Assembly (NCBI GenBank): GCA_050084515.1
Contig: CM114275.1
Coordinates: 434,001 to 498,000, forward strand
Direction: 5' to 3'
DNA from: Blasia pusilla
Lineage: Eukaryota > Marchantiophyta > Marchantiopsida > Blasiales
Length of the DNA stretch: 64,000 bases
The translations under genes and the position numbers were made by a program. The notes beneath the pieces were generated by a model, which searched no databases, was not told the DNA's origin, and worked only from the letters and a program-made list of their open reading frames with translations. Numbering within the stretch: the stretch's first letter is position 1; each line of letters starts with the position of its first letter. Below, piece after piece: positions 58,191 through 64,000 of the stretch.

Positions 58191-58564
58191 ATTATATCTA
58201 CTTGCAGCAGACGACATTGACGACGTTGGATGTGACTATACGGCGCACTATCCTAAGAATGCGTGACGTTTGCCATCCGGTGTTTCGGTATGGTATGGTA
58301 TGGTATGAGGAACGCGATGGTATGGTATGGAAGGACCATGTGCGTAATTTTGTGCCATGTCACCTTCCTAACATTGATGGTACAGTAGATCCGAGCTCAA
58401 CAATATTTCCTACATGCTTGCGTTGTATGTTGTGTGGTTCTGCCCGTGATACGACCACGATGCTAGTCTGTGATGGATGTTCGAGAGGTTGGCATATGGC
58501 ATGTCTGACTACACCTCTCACTAGGGTTCCTCGGGAACGATGGATGTGTCCTAGATGTACATAG
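58191..58564 (+). pseudogene. C-terminal PHD finger of the retrotransposon
   Basis: Lies in the same frame as the integrase C-terminus, from which only a TAG (CAG expected) separates it. After about 70 residues a canonical C4HC3 PHD finger appears (58424-58558): CMLCGSARDTTTMLVCDGC, then GWHMAC, and RWMCPRC, giving C-x2-C-x11-C-x2-C-x4-H-x2-C-x14-C-x2-C. The Trp two residues before the seventh Cys, found in PHD fingers, is present, as is the acidic/hydrophobic MLVCDGC strand that contacts histone tails. PHD fingers bind the H3 N-terminal tail. The protein ends right after the finger (TAG at 58562). The zinc ligands are all intact even though the element is decayed. Confidence 0.9.
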
Positions 58565-58751
58565 AGGAGATACTAGGTAGGTTTCGATTCCGACTTTTTC
58601 TGTGACATGGATGACAGGAAGGCGACTAACGATGGGGCCACATGAGCACCCGGCCTTTATGCTCTTAGCGTCCTAGAGATGTATGTCGTGGTAGGTAGGG
58701 ATAGATGGCTATCTGGAGTTAGAGGGACCTAACCACCAGCTAGGGGAGCGA

Positions 58752-58878
58752 TTGGAGATATTTTGGTACTTCTCGCCTCTGTGTATGGATGCCATGAGTT
58801 AGCATGGGATTGTGTGTGTTTGTGGGTGTGTTCGATGACAGCGATGTATGTTGTCTAGCGATGTGTATGCGCACGACA
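58752..58878 (+). repeat. Direct repeat A (3' untranslated region before the 3' LTR)
   Basis: Begins ttggagatattttggtactt and ends gtatgcgcacgaca. A close copy (A') follows the 3' LTR at 59394-59507. Confidence 0.9.
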
Positions 58879-58889
58879 GCTATCACGAC

Positions 58890-59393
58890 TGTTAGGATAG
58901 ATCGGTGGGATCTAGTAGAGCGTTTGCATGAGTAGTATAGGACATGCCCAGGATGTCGAAGATTACCTATTGAGGCCCCGGGAAACCTGAGAGAGCAGGT
59001 TTCCCCTTTGTTTCGGCTCATTTGGAGCCATATAGAGAAACTTACTATTTCGAGTAAGTTTCTATGTTGGGGATAGTTGAATTTCTACTTTGGGAAGTGG
59101 CCCTTGACCCGTTATAGCAGGTCAAGAGCCAAAGAGATGACCTACGAGCATAGGTTACCGTTGAGAGGGTTTGGGAGAGGGAAGGGGATATACCTCCAAG
59201 AGAGAGAGCTTGAGAGCTCATTCTTTCTTTGTTGAGCCTCTTGGCATAAGGCGGCGGAGCTATGGTCCCTTGCCTTGTGAGTGTAACCCAAGCCTCTCAT
59301 TAGGAGAGTGGGTTTGGTTTGACATGAGAGAGAGTGCACACCTTTGAGAGTTATGGTGTGAGATGGTGTAGAGAGAGATTGGATCTTACTTTA
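58890..59393 (+). repeat. 3' LTR, lacking its terminal CA
   Basis: Starts TGTTAGGATAGATCGG and is aligned with the 5' LTR up to tacttta (59393). Instead of the expected CA end it runs straight into repeat A'. Confidence 0.88.
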
Positions 59394-59507
59394 TTGGAGA
59401 TATTTTGATACTTCTCGCTTGTGTGTATGGATGCCATGAGTTAGCATGGGATCATGTGTGTTCGATGCAGCGATGTATGTTGTGTAGCGATGTGTATGCG
59501 CACGACA
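59394..59507 (+). repeat. Direct repeat A' after the 3' LTR
   Basis: Copy of 58752-58878 with a few substitutions and a small deletion, joined to the truncated LTR end. Its right end, gcgcacgaca, is the same as that of A. Confidence 0.9.
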
Positions 59508-62500
59508 TGTCATATAAATTTTACTCCTCTAGAATCAACTAAGACGCATAGCATTGGTACCACTATCACCTCTCGAAATCAAATCTCAAACATGTGCCGC
59601 TCCAAAACATAATTTCCTATCAATGTCCCCTTCACATGCTTAAAAAAGTAAGTCCAAACCATGAACATGATGAATGTTGAGGGACTAGGAACCTTCTACT
59701 ATGCATATGTATAACGTGTCAAACTCCCTCATAAAGTCATGAAGATGGGTCATACCAACCACCTTCAAGAATCAACATTGATCTCAATTATAACCATAAA
59801 CCTCATCATGCTCGTCCTTAACTAGCATGGATAAACCCCACTTGGATATTGCTTGGTGGTCTCTTAATCCCAAGCCATCTTTGTCTTAATCATTGTTCAT
59901 GGTGGAGAGAAACGATATCAAAAACCCACTCTATGTGAAACCACTCCCACTACTTATACCTCCAAACCACTTGGAATTGATAGGGAAAGGCATGTTGATA
60001 TGTAATTTTGGTCACATATGGATCAATAGCTCAATAAGTTCCAACAACCATTAGTCCCACACAAGAACAAAGGACACTTGGTAGCCACCTAACCACTCAA
60101 CTTACCTACACCAAGACCGCAAATGTCCCATTTTGGGATGCATAATTCACAAGGATTTTGAGCTCATGCCCACCACTCCACAATGTTCACAAACACTAAT
60201 GTACTCACACTCTCATGTCTAACACCTCAACATTGATAAACATCCCTCATAAACCTACACAACAAACAATCTCAATACCATGAATGAATTTTGGGCATCT
60301 ACCATTTCCTTTGAATCATTTAAAAGTCTACATACATTCAACAACTCCAATTACTGCATCACAACTTGGTGAGTTGACGAGTAAGGATGGGTGTTATGAT
60401 GTTGGACGTGGCAATTTATTACCCACAATGTGCTCTTATACTCTTTTGGTTTTCACCAATTACAAATCGCACCTCCCACTAAGTTTAGGAAAGAGAAAGG
60501 ATTTGATGCTCCTATGGAAAACAAGAATTCCTCCACTCTTTTCTTATATCCCTTAAACTAAGTCATCGACCATAGTGAAGTTTTATTATTGTACAATCTA
60601 GGTATTATTACACAACCCCATAACTTTAAAGAATTAGGGTGGGAACCTACAAAGGCTACAAAGCTCTCATTGATCATCCCCATGCATACTATGAAATTTC
60701 TAATAATTTCATCCTCATTGATTGTGGGTTCAATGCTCCCAAGAAATAAAATGAATCTATCTTTGTCCATTATGATTTGTCAATTTTGTCCAAGTATTTT
60801 TTTTCCAAGAAACCTTTGGTGGGTGACGTCATATATATGGCTAACCTTACCCTAAGTGCTTCAATAAATCTTTACGCATTCTTCTAGTCCAAGGGCACCC
60901 AAATCAATAGAACATCCCTATCCTTGCCAAGCCCTTAATACATTAGTTGAGTATGATTGCACTTTGTATCCATTTCCTTTCTTTACATGCTTCCGGCTTG
61001 TCCTTATGACTACTCTTGGAGTGCAATGTCAATATAATCCTTCCCCATTTACTTTGTGTAGATGTGAAGACAACATACTAGATGCCCACCATGCACATAG
61101 ATCTAATCAATAGCTCCTTGAGAGCATAAAGTATAAATTCATTGCTCATGATATATTTGATCATAGGATTTTCCTCATGGAACATGTTCCACATGAACAA
61201 TCATTCTCATTGCATGGTTGGTTGTGGAAAAAAAAACAAGCAACTTTGTCACTAAAATTGAAGCATCTTCATCCAATTTTCAAAGATAGCTCTACCCCCA
61301 AAAAAAGGTCCACCATAGAATGAAATTCCAATCCCATGATTTGTGAAAATCTTCTATCTCCTAAGCTTTGATTGCATCTTGTGTTGAATCTCATATGCAT
61401 AGAACATTGTCAATATAAGCACAACCATTTGAGAAACTACAAGGTGGATAATTAGAGGAATCAACCAAGAAATTGTGGCATATACATATTGGGCTTGCAA
61501 TGTCCACATCGATACCCCAAAAATTCATTTGTAACTTTGTTTTATTTCCACTATATATATAATTAGTTCACAACCTTGCAAAAAAATTTTTGCAAGTGAT
61601 ATCAACTCTTGTTTGCACCCTTAAAAGACATGCGTTGTAATGTTAATCCTTTGCCCCGCAAAACAAAGTCAAGAACACTACGAAGGATTGAGAGGTTCCC
61701 AAAGTTGTTTTGCGAGTCCCATTTTGGCCAAGACTACAACTTTGCGAGCTTACTACAGGTAACTTTTTTGGGACTCATAATCATGCGAGTATTTTTTAGT
61801 GATGGAAAGTTTGCAAGTGCTTTACAATTATGAAGTTTTTGCTAGTGTTGGGAGCCACAAAACACTCCCAAAATAGTAGCCAAAAAACCACAAGTAATTT
61901 GCTTGTTTCTCTCATAAATTATTTTTTCTTTTGCGAGTGTAAGGACTTGCAAAGATGTACTAGAAAACCCATTGGTTTGCAATCGGAAGTGGTTTTCCAG
62001 TTTTCAAACAAATTACTCGCACAAACTTGCAAAATTATTCATATAAAGAAATGAAAATGCACTCACAAACAATGAAACCTCATTGAAAAATTCCCTTTTC
62101 ACCTAGAAGATTCTATTTTTAAATTTTTGTCCCAACTTTCCTAAACTCCTATTCTCATTTTTAAACTTGTTTTTTTTTGGTAGTGTGGTTAAATATTGAA
62201 CCTTTAAAGGGTAAGAAAATACCTTTTAATTTTGTAGGAGAGATTCCATTGACAAATGAGGGTTATAGTACTAGAAAATTCCTTATCGTTGATTCATTTC
62301 TTGAGTACATTTAGTATGTTTCAATGCTAATTATATTATGTTGTGGTGGTTGGCAATACAAATTATTTTATGGCTTGTATGTATGAGAAGTATGTAAAGG
62401 TAGTATATTGTTACTTGCTAGTCCCTCGCTTACGCTCTCGCATAACAATTTCCCAACATCTTGCGAGCAAGTTGTGAGTACTTTATGACTATAAAATACC

Positions 62501-63360
62501 ACTTCTTTGACTTATAAATGTTGTAAAGATTTTCGAGGCATGTTGACACCAAGATTGTGGATTCATCATCCATTGTTTGTAATACGATCCCTTAAGGCAT
62601 TGGTTGGGTGTCTTTTCATGACCTCCATTAAGAATTCGCAAACGGAAGGAAATGTTTAATTGTTGTTTGTAGTTGATGGTGATCCACGCAATCTTTCTCT
62701 GACACTATACAATCACACCCTAAAACATAGTAGTTTACTTGTTCCATTCATGAACAACCTCATACATGCATATATATTAGGGCGTCTCACACCGTGCGAT
62801 ATACAGGTCGTGACGTCATTTAACCTAAAATTGGTACATTACACTCTCCTCTAGAAAAAGATGTTGTAATTTGCTAGGTGTCACCTTTGTGCTTCCTCAT
62901 GAATTACATACTGGTTAGGATTCGTAAGGGGTCCCTAACCCTAAACCCCCCATTTCCAATCCCTAACTTTGAATGTTACTTGAATGCCGCCCTATCCAAA
63001 TGCCCATGCCACGTAGTACGTTCAAAGGACTCGTGGTGGACTATCCCGTGTTGCCACTTGAAAATAACTCCTCTGATAATAGTATAGATAGATTGGGGAG
63101 TCAATCATGAGGATGTCCGGGTCGTAAACAATGTACATCCACCTCTTTAGAGACCACGGAAGAAATGTGTATAAGAACGACTCTTTAGGGCAGGTAAGAG
63201 AGTGAATATTTAAATAGAAATTCGTTTTAAATATTTATCTCTCTTTATTAAATTTTACCAAAAATATTTTGGACACGTGTAAAAAAATTGTATCCTCCAA
63301 TTAGCATAGAGATTGGACGTGGAAACCAACAGATTCCGTTGAAACGGGGGGTCACAAATG
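59508..63360. other. AT-rich DNA without a supported gene
   Basis: Short ORFs without family resemblance. The words ttgcgag/acttgcaa are unusually frequent between 61550 and 62050, perhaps an old repeat, but no unit could be fixed. Confidence 0.5.
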
Positions 63361-64000
63361 CCCCATAAACCTGGCAGCACCGCTTTACGGTGGACTGCCG
63401 TAAGCGTAAACGCTCTCCGTTCGTCCGTCACAGTTCCGTTCCTCTCCTATCCGGAACCGCTTTAGGTGGAGTTCCGTTAACGCGAACACGCTTCGTCCGT
63501 CCGTCCGTCCGTTGCAGCTCCTCTCCTGCTCCTTCTCCTCCTCCTCCTCCTCCTCCTCTTTGTGGGTGTAGATGTTGGACATGTCTTCTCTGCGACAGTG
63601 CGTGGGTTTGGGAGGGGGCGCACGCCATAGCCGCTGCCAACAGATTACGGCATATGCACACAAAACCCTTCGCCTGGAGGAATCGTTTGCTGATCGATCG
63701 GTAGTGCTGGTGGGCGCTAGCCGAGGCATCGTCGGGTGCGCTTTCAAAGATTCCTCTCTCGTCCCTCATCGCTGCAGCATCCACAAAGAGCGACAGACCG
63801 ACTGATTCACAGAAACAGAAACAGACAGAGAGAGAGAGAGAGAGAGAAGGAGAAGGACAGAGTTTCTCTTTCTTGAGATACAGAGGTGGAGTGGATGTGT
63901 GATCCTGCTCGCGCACAGCGTCTCCGTCGCGCACACACAGAGAGGAGAAGAAGAATTTTTCTCATCTAGAGATCTGGAGGTCGAGTGGATGTGGATTGCT
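63361..64000 (+). promoter_or_regulatory. Probable 5' region of a gene leaving the window on the right
   Basis: Composition turns GC-richer. An imperfect duplication of about 80 bp lies at 63378-63455 and 63458-63535 (both carry accgcttta, gtaa or ttaacgcg, and cgtccgtc). A CTC/CCT tract follows at about 63530-63560, and a (GA)n tract at about 63826-63848. A second duplicated leader-like block follows at about 63874-63900 and 63966-63994 (gagat.c.gaggt.gagtggatgtg). CT/GA tracts and duplicated leaders are usual in plant 5' UTRs. No coding start is supported. The minus-strand ORFs here are low-complexity. Confidence 0.4.

Larger units (their letters stand above)
49164..59507 (+). mobile_element. 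Ty3-type LTR retrotransposon carrying a DNA methyltransferase and a PHD finger
   Basis: LTRs at 49164-49669 and 58890-59393 are nearly the same (roughly 20 differences by eye, mostly transitions). Internal order: leader, gag with two zinc knuckles, aspartic protease, DNMT3-like cytosine methyltransferase, reverse transcriptase, RNase H, integrase, PHD finger. RT before integrase makes it Ty3/gypsy in order. From 51225 to about 55440 the coding blocks lie in one frame broken mainly by stops; RT to early integrase are in a second frame; late integrase and PHD are in a third. Most stops are TAG or TAA where Gln is expected. No chromodomain is seen; the PHD finger sits at the place where chromoviruses have one. 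The copy is inactive. Confidence 0.93.

Noticed and set aside
63428-63934. 168-codon minus-strand ORF
   Set aside because: Low-complexity translation of CT/GA tracts, CTC repeats and duplicated leader; no domain.
1-64000. CRISPR arrays, bacterial operons, phage genes
   Set aside because: No direct repeats with regular unique spacers and no prokaryotic gene organisation; the window is eukaryotic nuclear DNA.

Overview
The window reads as nuclear DNA of a land plant. The evidence is a plant-type 18S rRNA fragment, spliced genes with short GT-AG introns, plant gene families (CCR4-type nuclease, DNL zinc finger, UPL-type HECT fragment, LEA-like protein) and a dense load of plant transposons. I cannot name the species. 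Small introns argue against a conifer, and a fern, lycophyte or bryophyte is a weak guess.

Layout. 1-827: the 5' end of a minus-strand LTR retrotransposon that leaves the window on the left. 844-1987: a broken ORF with a C4HC3 finger. About 2845-5860: a 180-bp tandem repeat array. 6023-8800: a decayed hAT transposase on the minus strand. 9470-9900: a GC-rich minisatellite in AT-rich DNA. 14015-14888: a small spliced gene on the minus strand. 16259-18300: a run of gene fragments (LEA-like, HECT, duplicated LRR). 18640-27170: a Helitron with Rep and Pif1-type helicase, decayed. 29993-37475: the main host-gene island, with a DNL zinc-finger gene (minus) and a CCR4-family gene (plus) arranged head to head. 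43641-45487: a truncated 18S-ITS1 fragment inserted in an AT-rich repeat and bounded by a ~134-bp direct duplication. 49164-59507: a nearly full-length Ty3-type LTR retrotransposon. The rest is AT-rich DNA with no gene I can support.

The most unusual item is the Ty3-type element at 49164-59507. Between protease and reverse transcriptase it carries a DNMT3-like cytosine-5 DNA methyltransferase with motifs I, IV, VI, VIII and IX/X recognisable. After the integrase, in the integrase frame, it carries a canonical C4HC3 PHD finger. The order is LTR-gag-2 zinc knuckles-protease-methyltransferase-RT-RNase H-integrase-PHD-LTR. A DNA methylation writer and a probable chromatin reader in one retroelement suggest an element that tries to control its own chromatin or target choice. 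This copy is dead: it has many in-frame stops, most of which look like C-to-T changes at Gln or Arg codons, plus a few frameshifts. Part of a second copy lies in opposite orientation at the left edge, so the family is repeated in this genome.

The two intact host genes are housekeeping in type: an mRNA-decay or RNA-processing nuclease and a mitochondrial Hsp70 escort protein. They share a ~1.2-kb intergenic region that may work as a divergent promoter.
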